The notes beneath the pieces were generated by a model. It was not told where the DNA came from, searched no databases, and saw only the letters and a list, made by a program, of their open reading frames with translations. Positions 8,401-16,420 of a stretch of DNA of 64,000 nucleotides are shown piece by piece. The DNA is taken from assembly GCA_910585285.1 (NCBI GenBank), contig CAJUDL010000002.1, positions 1 through 64,000 of the forward strand. The letters are read 5' to 3'. Position numbers and translations under genes: made by a program. The number at the start of each line of letters is the position of its first letter. Position 1 is the stretch's first letter. This DNA is from an uncultured Muribaculaceae bacterium. Its GTDB lineage: Bacteria; Bacteroidota; Bacteroidia; Bacteroidales; Muribaculaceae.

Positions 8401-8658
8401 ATGAACGAACTTATCGATCAGCTTAAAAACCAGATTATCGAGGCTCTTAACCTCGAAGACATGACAGCACAGGATATTGACGCAGAGGCACCCCTTTTCG
8501 GCGATGGTCTCGGTCTCGATTCTATAGATGCCCTTGAACTCATCGTACTTCTGGAGCGCGAATACGGTATCAAGCTCACCAATCCTGCCGAAGGAAAAAA
8601 GATCTTCAAATCCGTTGCTTCCATCGCCGACTTCGTCAGCAAAAACAGAGTGAAATGA
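8401..8658 (+). CDS. Acyl carrier protein 2
   Basis: An 85-residue type II ACP with the phosphopantetheine serine at Ser41 in GLGLDSIDALEL and an acidic helix II/III. It differs clearly from ACP1 (4211). Its stop overlaps the start of the ketosynthase/CLF gene (ATGA at 8655-8658), so the two proteins are probably made in equal amounts and work together. In two-ACP polyene systems one ACP usually serves elongation and the other serves starter or lipid-acyl transfer; which is which cannot be read here. Confidence 0.93.
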   Translation: MNELIDQLKNQIIEALNLEDMTAQDIDAEAPLFGDGLGLDSIDALELIVLLEREYGIKLTNPAEGKKIFKSVASIADFVSKNRVK

Positions 8659-10844
8659 TATTTATCACCGGAGCGGGGATTATCTCGGCATTAGGATGCG
8701 GGATGGATGCCACCTTGCAGTCTCTTCTCGAAGGGAAGAGCGGCATAGGCGCCATCAGGCATTTATCGACGGAACACACTGAGTTTCCGGTCGGAGAAGT
8801 CGCCATGTCTGACAAGGAGATGGCGGATATGCTCGGTGTGGGATACCCGGAATCGGAATTGCGCACTGTCTTGCTCGGGATCATAGCTGCCAAAGAGGCT
8901 GTTGAATCCGCACATCTCAATAAAGATGAGCTGGCGAAAGCCGCCTTCATCAGCGGCACCACAGTCGGAGGAATGGACAAGACTGAAAAATATTTTAAGA
9001 CTGCTTTTGATTCAGAATCAGAGGCAGACGACAGTCTTGAACTGAAGTATAATGATTGCGGTTGTTCCACCGAATTGATAGCCGACAATATCGGAAAATT
9101 CGCATTGACCACAACCACCTCCACTGCTTGTTCTTCGGCAGCGAATGCCATAATTCTTGGTGCAAACCTCATCAATAGCGGAATAGTGGAGATTGCTGTT
9201 GTCGGGGGAGCCGAGGCACTCACAAAGTTCCATCTGAACGGATTCAACACTCTAATGATTCTCGACAAGGAGAATTGTCGTCCGTTCGACCGCGACCGCT
9301 CCGGCATAAATCTCGGAGAAGGAGCCGGATACATCGTGCTTGAAAGCGAGGCTTCGGCAAAGCGACGCGGGGTCACACCTCTCGCAGAACTGAGCGGATA
9401 CGCCAACACATGTGATGCTTTCCATCAGACTGCCACTTCCGAGAATGGTGAGGGGGCATACCTGGCAATGCGGAAGGCAATGGATATGGCTCGCCTGAAT
9501 CCGCAGGATATTGACTATATCAACGCCCACGGCACCGGCACTCCCAACAATGACGACTGCGAACTTGCAGCTATGGAGAGAATCTGGGGCGGCAAGATAC
9601 CTAAGTTTTCGTCAACGAAGGCATTTACAGGTCACACCACGAGTGCTTCCGGTTCTATTGAAACAGTGATATGCCTTCTTGCGCTGCAACATGGCTTCAT
9701 GCCTCCAAACCTTGGCTGGAAGAATCCTATCCGCGATGCCGGAGTTCCATTGACCGCACATGAGAATGCAGAAAACATACGCCATATCATCAACAACTCC
9801 TTCGGCTTCGGAGGCAACGACTCCACCCTCATCCTCTCCCGTTGCGACAATAATTCCTCATTCCTCATTCCTAATTCCTCATTCCCCCTTAAGCCTTGCT
9901 ACGTGCGGTCTTTGGCACAAGTCTCATGTCAAGCCCCATTAAACGATGAATGGATGGATAACCCGGCTGCCTTCGACAAGAGCTACGTCCGCGCACAAGA
10001 ACCCGACACCAAGGGATTGATACCGCCCGCTGAGGCACGGCGTATGAGTAAAATTCTCAAACGCACTGTAGCCACATCGATAGCTGCCCTCAATCAATCC
10101 GGCATCCAGCATCCTGATGCGATCATAACCGGAACCGGAAACGGATGCATGGAGAATTCCGAAAAATTCCTTATCGATCTGTGCACATATGGAGAAAGCT
10201 GCTTGAAACCCACCCTTTTCATGCAGTCTACTCACAACACTATCAGTTCGCTGATAGCGATAATTCTTAAATGTCATGGGTATAATAACACGTATTCTCA
10301 CAAAGGGTTATCGTTTGAAAGTGCATTGCTCGATGCATGGCTTCAGATCAAGGGAGGCTTGATTCGCAATGCTCTTGTTGGGGCACATGATGAGGTCACA
10401 CCATTTATGTCGCTTGTGATGGAACGGACCCATCCGGAATATTCATTCATTTCGGAGACCTCCATGTCGGCAGTCTTATCTGGCAATAAAGACACGGGCA
10501 ATATCTGTGAGATTGAGGACATACGGATTTTTCATCATCCTGATATCAAAGACCTCTCAACTCTCCTTACGGAGGAGAAGGATTCGATATTGATGTTAGG
10601 CACCAACGGCAACCCCTTGAACGACCGTCCGTATGAGGAACTTTTGGCAAACCTGGATTATTCACCCCGCACAATGCAGTATAAGAATATCTTTGGCGAA
10701 AACTTCTCCTCTTCGGCAATGGCATTCTATTCTGCGGTACGAATCTTAGAGAAAGGCTACGCTGACGGCACTCCCATCCAGCGCATCACCATCCTCAATC
10801 ATTCCGAATCCACCGCCTGGAGCCTCATTAGAATTAGGAATTAG
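8655..10844 (+). CDS. Ketosynthase fused to chain-length-factor-like domain
   Basis: A 729-residue protein. Residues 1-395 are a full KAS II-type ketosynthase with Cys159 (TACSS), His292 (HGTGT) and His327 (FTGHTTSASG). Residues 415-729 match the second type of ketoacyl-synthase N-terminal domain annotated as chain length factor (IPPAEARRMSKILKR; no Cys-His-His triad). In E. coli-type aryl polyene systems the KS and CLF (ApeO and ApeC) are separate subunits; here they appear as one chain. The linker at residues 400-411 is encoded by five tandem 7-bp repeats (9853-9887). The C-terminal IRIRN and stop also come from repeats. Confidence 0.88.
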   Translation: MIFITGAGIISALGCGMDATLQSLLEGKSGIGAIRHLSTEHTEFPVGEVAMSDKEMADMLGVGYPESELRTVLLGIIAAKEAVESAHLNKDELAKAAFISGTTVGGMDKTEKYFKTAFDSESEADDSLELKYNDCGCSTELIADNIGKFALTTTTSTACSSAANAIILGANLINSGIVEIAVVGGAEALTKFHLNGFNTLMILDKENCRPFDRDRSGINLGEGAGYIVLESEASAKRRGVTPLAELSGYANTCDAFHQTATSENGEGAYLAMRKAMDMARLNPQDIDYINAHGTGTPNNDDCELAAMERIWGGKIPKFSSTKAFTGHTTSASGSIETVICLLALQHGFMPPNLGWKNPIRDAGVPLTAHENAENIRHIINNSFGFGGNDSTLILSRCDNNSSFLIPNSSFPLKPCYVRSLAQVSCQAPLNDEWMDNPAAFDKSYVRAQEPDTKGLIPPAEARRMSKILKRTVATSIAALNQSGIQHPDAIITGTGNGCMENSEKFLIDLCTYGESCLKPTLFMQSTHNTISSLIAIILKCHGYNNTYSHKGLSFESALLDAWLQIKGGLIRNALVGAHDEVTPFMSLVMERTHPEYSFISETSMSAVLSGNKDTGNICEIEDIRIFHHPDIKDLSTLLTEEKDSILMLGTNGNPLNDRPYEELLANLDYSPRTMQYKNIFGENFSSSAMAFYSAVRILEKGYADGTPIQRITILNHSESTAWSLIRIRN

Positions 10845-10935
10845 GAATGAGAAATGAGGAATTATCAGAGGCAAAGGATTTAATTCCTAATTCCTAACTC
10901 CTAATTCCTAATTAAACATTACACATTAAACATTG
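10827..10935 (+). repeat. AATTAGG/CTAATTC heptamer tract
   Basis: AATTAGG, AATGAGA and AATGAGG units from 10827, then complementary ATTCCTA units and AAACATT units to 10935. The first units encode the C-terminus and stop of the KS-CLF fusion. The tract fills the spacer before the small transporter gene. Confidence 0.9.
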
Positions 10936-10943
10936 ATACAAAG

Positions 10944-11297
10944 ATGTGGCAACTGATAGGTTTATCGATTATCCAGAGCGTAATGCTTTCCTTAGGACAG
11001 CTCACTCTGAAATTAGCACTGGCTAAGATGCCGGCGTTCGGATGGACCGCGCGGTTCTGGGGCGACCTTCTTACCAACTGGTGGTTTCTCGCTTGCGGTC
11101 TCCTCTTCGGCGGAGCCTCAGTTCTCTGGATGTATATTCTCAAGCATTTCCCACTCAGCATGGCGTATCCCATGGCGAGCATGAGTTATGTGATAGCACT
11201 TGTTTTCGCCGTGGTGTTCCTGCACGAGTCAATAGCGTGGAACCGCTGGCTGGGAGTAGCGTTGATAATAATCGGTTGTATCTTCGTAGCAAAATAA
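10944..11297 (+). CDS. Small four-helix EamA/SMR-type membrane protein
   Basis: A 117-residue integral membrane protein with four predicted helices (about 3-23, 42-64, 70-90, 94-115) in the drug/metabolite transporter fold. ASVLWMYILKHFPLSMAYPM is typical of ArnE/ArnF/EmrE-like half-size members. In this operon it may flip a lipid-linked or glycosylated polyene intermediate across the inner membrane (inference). It is followed 11 nt later by the LolA-like gene. Confidence 0.85.
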   Translation: MWQLIGLSIIQSVMLSLGQLTLKLALAKMPAFGWTARFWGDLLTNWWFLACGLLFGGASVLWMYILKHFPLSMAYPMASMSYVIALVFAVVFLHESIAWNRWLGVALIIIGCIFVAK

Positions 11298-11308
11298 ATA
11301 ATATCCGA

Positions 11309-11947
11309 ATGAAAAGAATAATCACAATGTGTCTGGTTGTCATGGCGTGCGTTGCCAATGCAGTGGCAGCACCCATCTCTGCTGCCCAGCAAAAAGAGGT
11401 GATAGCCAAAATCAATAAAGCCACATCCCGACTCAAGTCAATGAGCTGCAGCTTCACTCAGACAAAACATCTGTCGATGCTCAGCGACAAAATGGTGTCG
11501 GAAGGGAAGATGAACTATAAGCAACCCAACAAACTTCGTTGGGAATACACATCACCTTACCAGTACCTATTCATATTCAACGGCACAAAAGTTTATGTCG
11601 GCAATAAATCCCGAAAAGATGTGATCGACACCAACAGCAACAAACTCTTCAAGGAGGTGGCTCGTATCATGATGAGCACTGTCACGGGAACCGCCCTTTC
11701 CAATGCTGCTGATTTCTCGGTGTCGGTAGAAGATGGCAAGACGCTCTGGAACGTAACCCTCATACCCAAGAAGAAAGAGATGAAAAAGATGTTTACGCGC
11801 ATTGTCCTCTCTTTCTCAAAATCCGATCTTATAATATCGGAAATCAATCTCCACGAGAAAAACAACGACCGCACAAATATCCGTCTTCGCAATATAAAAA
11901 CCAATATCCCGATAAATGAGAACCTTTTTGCTATTCCTGCTAAGTAG
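11309..11947 (+). CDS. LolA-like periplasmic outer-membrane carrier protein
   Basis: A 212-residue protein from the ATG at 11309, just before a signal peptide (residues 1-21, ...ANAVAAP). The mature part has the LolA/LppX half-barrel pattern: SCSFTQTKHLSMLSDKMVSEG, then KLRWEYTSPYQYLFIFNGTKVYV. Polyene clusters regularly encode a dedicated LolA homologue with an MMPL exporter to move the product from inner to outer membrane; the MMPL gene is at 18608. It overlaps the next gene by 32 nt. Confidence 0.88.
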   Translation: MKRIITMCLVVMACVANAVAAPISAAQQKEVIAKINKATSRLKSMSCSFTQTKHLSMLSDKMVSEGKMNYKQPNKLRWEYTSPYQYLFIFNGTKVYVGNKSRKDVIDTNSNKLFKEVARIMMSTVTGTALSNAADFSVSVEDGKTLWNVTLIPKKKEMKKMFTRIVLSFSKSDLIISEINLHEKNNDRTNIRLRNIKTNIPINENLFAIPAK

Positions 11948-12395
11948 CGTTTTCGTCGTTTGCAACGCGTTTGCAGCGTCTGAAACAGATCCGCAGACCA
12001 ATGCATCCGCAAACCGGAAGATGGCTTTCCGCATTGAGATGCAGAAAGGATATGTATCGGGGATAATGATTTGTGCGGAAACGGATGATGCCATCAACGG
12101 AAGCATGGTGAATGAGTTCGGCATTTCAGCAATAGACTTCACTTATTCAAAAGAGAAAGGGAAAGTAAAACTGATAAACGTCGGAAGTTTTCTCAATAAA
12201 TGGTATATCAAGCAGGTGCTCAAAAACGACATCAATTTCGCCCTCCACATCTTATACGGCATGCCATATAAGAAAAAACATCATTATGAAGTGACTCGTG
12301 ATGGCGAAAATGTGACGATTTTTAACACAAAAAGAAAAATCAAATACATATTCTCTCCGTTACAAAATAAAAGTGATTATGACACTGAAGAATAA
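11916..12395 (+). CDS. Exported conserved protein of the polyene operon
   Basis: A 159-residue protein with a signal peptide (residues 1-20, CNAFAAS). The mature part is beta-rich with no motif I can name (NGSMVNEFGISAIDFTYS; KKKHHYEVTRDGE). Its position directly after the LolA homologue and overlapping coding regions on both sides suggest it assists in transport or anchoring of the product at the periplasmic face. A small lipoprotein-like factor occupies a comparable place in many aryl polyene clusters; equivalence is a guess. Confidence 0.7.
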   Translation: MRTFLLFLLSSVFVVCNAFAASETDPQTNASANRKMAFRIEMQKGYVSGIMICAETDDAINGSMVNEFGISAIDFTYSKEKGKVKLINVGSFLNKWYIKQVLKNDINFALHILYGMPYKKKHHYEVTRDGENVTIFNTKRKIKYIFSPLQNKSDYDTEE

Positions 12396-12750
12396 TCTCT
12401 ACAATATACTTTCAGCTGATCCGGAGGCGAAATCTTTTCGGATCAAACTAAACCCTGATTGCAAGATTTATAAAGCTCACTTCCCCGGCAAACCTATTAC
12501 TCCGGGAGTGTGCATCATACAGATTGCCTCCGAACTTCTCAACGAGATGATGCCTTGCAACCCGACCCTTTCCACAGTCGGGAATGCAAAATTCCTCTCC
12601 ATCATCAATCCTCTCGAATCTGAGGAAGTGACATTTACTTTCAAGAAGATATCGGAAGAGGATGGATATCTTAAAGTCTCGGCAACTGTGAGCGACAAAG
12701 ACACAATTTTCACAAAACTATCGCTAAAATATCAAAATCCCGACAAATAG
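12379..12750 (+). CDS. Second hot-dog dehydratase homologue (FabZ/ApeI-like)
   Basis: A 123-residue hot-dog domain. It has the FabZ-type HFPGKPITPGV motif with catalytic His34. The acidic residue of the following helix is replaced by Gln48 (GVCIIQIASE), so by itself the classical His/Glu dyad is incomplete. The 5455 protein has the Glu but not the His, which suggests a heterodimer. The start is the ATG at 12379; a GTG two codons earlier is possible. It overlaps the preceding gene by 17 nt. It is followed by a palindromic MITE-like element rather than the next gene. Confidence 0.83.
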   Translation: MTLKNNLYNILSADPEAKSFRIKLNPDCKIYKAHFPGKPITPGVCIIQIASELLNEMMPCNPTLSTVGNAKFLSIINPLESEEVTFTFKKISEEDGYLKVSATVSDKDTIFTKLSLKYQNPDK

Positions 12751-12766
12751 TTTTAAATTTGCAGTT

Positions 12767-12971
12767 TCTTAGAGTATGTTCGGATTTAACTTCCATTCAC
12801 ATGAAAAGAGATTTTCGAGGGAATTTCACGAGTTGAAGAAGGAGCATAGCGGGCTATGCGACTGATGATACTCGGTGAAATTCACCGGAAAGATCTTTCA
12901 TAGGAATGGAAAGAATTATCCTTTCCTGCTCTTACATATAATTCGTGTTAAATTCAAACATACTCTTAAGA
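12767..12971. mobile_element. MITE-like 205-bp palindromic element
   Basis: The ends are imperfect inverted repeats of about 24 bp (12767-12790 and 12947-12971; TCTTAGAGTATGTT on the left, the complement of AACATACTCTTAAGA on the right). Inside, complementary segments nest toward the centre: GAATTTCAC (12821) with GTGAAATTC (12875), then GCATAG (12844-12849) with CTATGC (12854-12859). The element has no ORF of its own. It sits inside the operon between the dehydratase and glycosyltransferase genes and can fold as a single hairpin. Confidence 0.75.
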
Positions 12972-13019
12972 CCAACAAAGCGGATGATTTCTCCGGAACG
13001 GAATAATTTAATCCAGACA

Positions 13020-14906
13020 ATGCGCAGACACAGGATTTGCGTGCTCGTGCCGACATACAACAATGCCGGTACGCTACGCGATGTTGTGTCAGGGATATTG
13101 GATTATTCCGCTGATGTTATAGTAGTAAACGACGGGAGCACCGACAACACTCCCGAGATTCTCGACTCTTTCGGAGATGCAATCCACATTGTAAGCTATC
13201 CCCGCAATGCCGGCAAAGGCCACGCCCTCAAACGTGGGTTCCGCAAAGCGATTGAACTTGGTTATGAATATGCCATAACAATTGATTCCGATGGCCAACA
13301 TTATCCGGAGGATATTCCGGCATTTGTAAAGGGAATCGTAGAGAATCCGGGAGCATTGATTGTGGGAGAAAGAGACCTGTCGAATGTTGATATCAACGGC
13401 AAAAGCTCTTTTGCCAATAAATTCTCGAATTTCTGGTTTTGCGTTCAGACCGGACGAAAACTGAAAGACACACAGACAGGATATCGGGCATACCCATTGA
13501 AACATCTGCACGGGCTGGGGCTGCTTACAAGCCGTTACGAAGCGGAGCTTGAACTTCTTGTGTTTGCCTCATGGAATGGTGTCAGGATCATATCCATCCC
13601 CATTCGCGTATATTATCCACCTCAGGCGGAACGAGTGTCGCATTTCAGACCTGCGCTTGATTTTACACGCATCAGCATTCTCAACACGATCCTATGTTTT
13701 GGAGCCATCATTTATGGCATTCCCGTTCGCAGTTGGCACGCCTTTTCGCAACGTAAGCTGTTTAACAGAGAATTCAAGTCTTTCACTCGAAAAAACGGAG
13801 AGAAACTGGATGCTGCGGTCACGCTTGACAGAATATTCCGTTCTATATATGGTTTTTCTTTATTCGCATTTATTGCCGGCGCTATATTCACTCCTTTCGC
13901 CTCGATCTATTTTATGATCGGTAAGAAAACTGAAAAAAGGAAACTGCGCTTCCACAAGATGGTGAGCCGTGGATGCGCATTCATCACACGTAATTATCCC
14001 GGAGCCAAGACCTTCTATGAGAATCCCTCAGACGAAGACCTCAGCCGCCCGGCGCTTATCATATGCAATCACCAGTCGCATCTTGATTTGCCGGTGCTGA
14101 TTGGAATGCATCCCAAGCTGATTTTCCTTACAAACGACTGGGTGTGGAACAGTCCTATTTTCGGCAATATAATCCACAACGCCGATTTTCTTCCGGTCTC
14201 CGCAGGTGTCGATGTCATAATACCAAGACTCCGCGAACTTAAAGACCAAGGCTATTCAATCGTGGTCTTCCCGGAAGGAACACGCTCGGAAGACTGCACG
14301 ATACGCCGCTTCCATCAGGGGGCGTTCCATCTTGCAAAAGAACTGGATATCGATATTCTGCCGATGGCACTGCATGGAGCCGGGCATTTTCTCCCGAAGA
14401 AAAGCTTCCTTTTCCGCAAAGGAAGGCTGACAGCGAAGATCCTTGGACGCGCCAAACGGGAAGATTACAAAGATCTCCCCTTCCTGAAGCAGGCTTCTTA
14501 TTTCCGCAAGCTGATCAGAACCGAGCATGAGCATCTCATCCGCGAAAAGGAGGATGCAGAATATTTCAAGAGCTTTGTGCTTTACAAATATGCCTACCGC
14601 GGATGGGACATCGTGAACCGCAGCAAGAAGGAGATGAAGAAAGCGCTCGAACACGCCGACATCATCAATGGTGAAAACGTTGGCAAGGTTCGCATCATCA
14701 ACGGCGGAATCGGAGTCTTTCCCCTCCTCTTTGCCTTAGTGAACAAAGATACGGAAGTTTTCGCCTATATCGAGGATGCCCGGGATTTCAGAATTGCCTC
14801 TGAAACACCCGTCCTCCCCTCCAATCTGCATTTTATTCATGCGATATGGGACAGCGATTTCGGGAATGATGCCGATTTTGACAAAACAATAACCCTTGAA
14901 AGATGA
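13020..14906 (+). CDS. Glycosyltransferase-acyltransferase fusion of the polyene cluster
   Basis: A 628-residue protein from ATG 13020, directly before the first strand RICVLVPTYNN. The longer GTG start at 12945 would lie inside the MITE; ATG 12984 is an alternative. Residues 1-220 are a GT2 domain (VVNDGSTDNTPE; metal-binding D89-S-D91). Two hydrophobic segments follow (about 235-300). Residues 325-530 are a PlsC-type acyltransferase (His351-X4-Asp356; FPEGTRS at 417-423). The last 100 residues form a small Rossmann-like tail also found on the MMPL protein at 18608. It probably glycosylates and acylates the aryl polyene at the membrane. Stop and next start overlap (ATGA). Confidence 0.88.
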   Translation: MRRHRICVLVPTYNNAGTLRDVVSGILDYSADVIVVNDGSTDNTPEILDSFGDAIHIVSYPRNAGKGHALKRGFRKAIELGYEYAITIDSDGQHYPEDIPAFVKGIVENPGALIVGERDLSNVDINGKSSFANKFSNFWFCVQTGRKLKDTQTGYRAYPLKHLHGLGLLTSRYEAELELLVFASWNGVRIISIPIRVYYPPQAERVSHFRPALDFTRISILNTILCFGAIIYGIPVRSWHAFSQRKLFNREFKSFTRKNGEKLDAAVTLDRIFRSIYGFSLFAFIAGAIFTPFASIYFMIGKKTEKRKLRFHKMVSRGCAFITRNYPGAKTFYENPSDEDLSRPALIICNHQSHLDLPVLIGMHPKLIFLTNDWVWNSPIFGNIIHNADFLPVSAGVDVIIPRLRELKDQGYSIVVFPEGTRSEDCTIRRFHQGAFHLAKELDIDILPMALHGAGHFLPKKSFLFRKGRLTAKILGRAKREDYKDLPFLKQASYFRKLIRTEHEHLIREKEDAEYFKSFVLYKYAYRGWDIVNRSKKEMKKALEHADIINGENVGKVRIINGGIGVFPLLFALVNKDTEVFAYIEDARDFRIASETPVLPSNLHFIHAIWDSDFGNDADFDKTITLER

Positions 14907-16420
14907 CAAACCACACGGACTGCATAATAATCGGAGGCGGCATCGGAGGACTTTTCTCCGGCGCGTTCCTTGCTAAAAATGGCAAGAAAGTGACAGTTCT
15001 TGAAAAGAATGCCATCATCGGGGGTGGTTTGCAATGCTTCCATCGCAAGGGAAAAATATTCGAAACCGGAATGCACGTGATGGGTGGGTTTCAAGAAAAT
15101 GGCAACCTTAACAAAATCTGTAAATATCTCGGGATATATGACTCCCTTAACCTGCAGCATGTCGACTGCGATTGCATAGATGAAATCCATTATAAGAAAA
15201 CCGGAGACACCTACCGCATCGCATCGGGGAAAGAGAATTTCATCAGATGCATGTCGGAATATTTTCCGGAAGAGGCAGCCGGAATACGGGCATATGTCGA
15301 AGACATTTATGAACTGACGGAAGAAGTTCCTCTTTTCTATCTTAAGGAAAATAATGGAGGTTCAAGGATCCATTCCGAAAAATTCACATGGTCTGCCGAC
15401 AGGCTTATCAATTCTCATGTCACTGATCCGAGACTCAGAGAGTTGTTGGCATACCTGAATCCGCTATATGGCGGTGTGGAGGGTCATACGCCGGCATATG
15501 TGCATGCCTTGATCCACGTGCTCTATATCAACGGAGCCTCCCGTTTCGTCGGAGGCAGCCAACAGCTTGCAGATGCATTGAAAGGAGTCATTGAGGATGC
15601 CGGAGGAGAAGTGCTTCCCAACAAGGAGGTGGTCAGAATAGATGCCGCCGACAAGCTGATAACAGCCGTACACACTTCCGACGGCGATGTATTCACAGCT
15701 GACAATTACATTTCCGCAATTCATCCCGTGGCGTTGCTGAAACTTGTGCCCGAAGGCACTTTCCAGCGTATATTCGTCAACCGGCTCAATGAAATCCCCA
15801 ATTCATATTCCGCATTCTCGTTATATATCGATCTGAAACCCGACACGTTCCCATATATCGACCATACCTGTTATTATATGGAAGATTATAGATGGATGTG
15901 GAATCAGGATGGTTATGATCCTGCCGAGTGGCCCAAATGCTTTATGTATATGACTCCCCCTGACCCGGAGCAGGGAGAATATGCAAACCGCCTTCTCGTG
16001 CACTGCATAATGAGCTATGAACAAGTAAAGAAATGGGAGAACACCACTGTCGGACATCGAGGTGAGGAGTATGAGGAATGGAAAAAGGAGAATGTCAGAA
16101 AGATTCTTGACAAACTGCAATCTCTCTTCCCGAACCTTTACGACAGAATAGCCCACGTATATTCGGCAAGCCCACTGACTATACGCGACTATTACAACAC
16201 CAAGGATGGTGCGATGTTCGGCTATCGGAAGGATTGCCAGAACCTCATCTTCTCTCAGCTCCCGGTATATACCAAGATCAAGAATCTCCTTCTCACAGGT
16301 CAGAACATAAACCTCCATGGAATGTGCGGAGTACCGCTGACCGCCATCTATACGGCGGAGGCTATTTTAGGTGTCAACACTATTGTAAAAGGAATCAACG
16401 ATGCCAACAAGGATATTTAA
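14903..16420 (+). CDS. FAD-dependent desaturase/saturase-like oxidoreductase (CrtI family)
   Basis: A 505-residue flavoprotein. The dinucleotide-binding motif is GGGIGG at residues 11-16, followed by a LEKNAIIGGG segment. The C-terminal FAD-binding part contains GQNINLHGMCGVPLTAIYTAEAI. The family includes phytoene desaturases, retinol saturase and the oxidoreductases of flexirubin clusters. It probably acts on the polyene chain or its ring (inference). It overlaps its upstream neighbour by 4 nt and its downstream neighbour by 20 nt. Confidence 0.85.
   Translation: MTNHTDCIIIGGGIGGLFSGAFLAKNGKKVTVLEKNAIIGGGLQCFHRKGKIFETGMHVMGGFQENGNLNKICKYLGIYDSLNLQHVDCDCIDEIHYKKTGDTYRIASGKENFIRCMSEYFPEEAAGIRAYVEDIYELTEEVPLFYLKENNGGSRIHSEKFTWSADRLINSHVTDPRLRELLAYLNPLYGGVEGHTPAYVHALIHVLYINGASRFVGGSQQLADALKGVIEDAGGEVLPNKEVVRIDAADKLITAVHTSDGDVFTADNYISAIHPVALLKLVPEGTFQRIFVNRLNEIPNSYSAFSLYIDLKPDTFPYIDHTCYYMEDYRWMWNQDGYDPAEWPKCFMYMTPPDPEQGEYANRLLVHCIMSYEQVKKWENTTVGHRGEEYEEWKKENVRKILDKLQSLFPNLYDRIAHVYSASPLTIRDYYNTKDGAMFGYRKDCQNLIFSQLPVYTKIKNLLLTGQNINLHGMCGVPLTAIYTAEAILGVNTIVKGINDANKDI

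Noticed and set aside
8636..9409. 257-residue minus-strand ORF opposite the KS-CLF gene
   Set aside because: Antisense shadow of a well-supported ketosynthase; Ser/Ala/Pro-rich composition results from codon bias of the other strand.
12945..13019. GTG start of the GT-acyltransferase at 12945
   Set aside because: It lies in the right terminal repeat of the MITE-like element; the domain begins right after ATG 13020.
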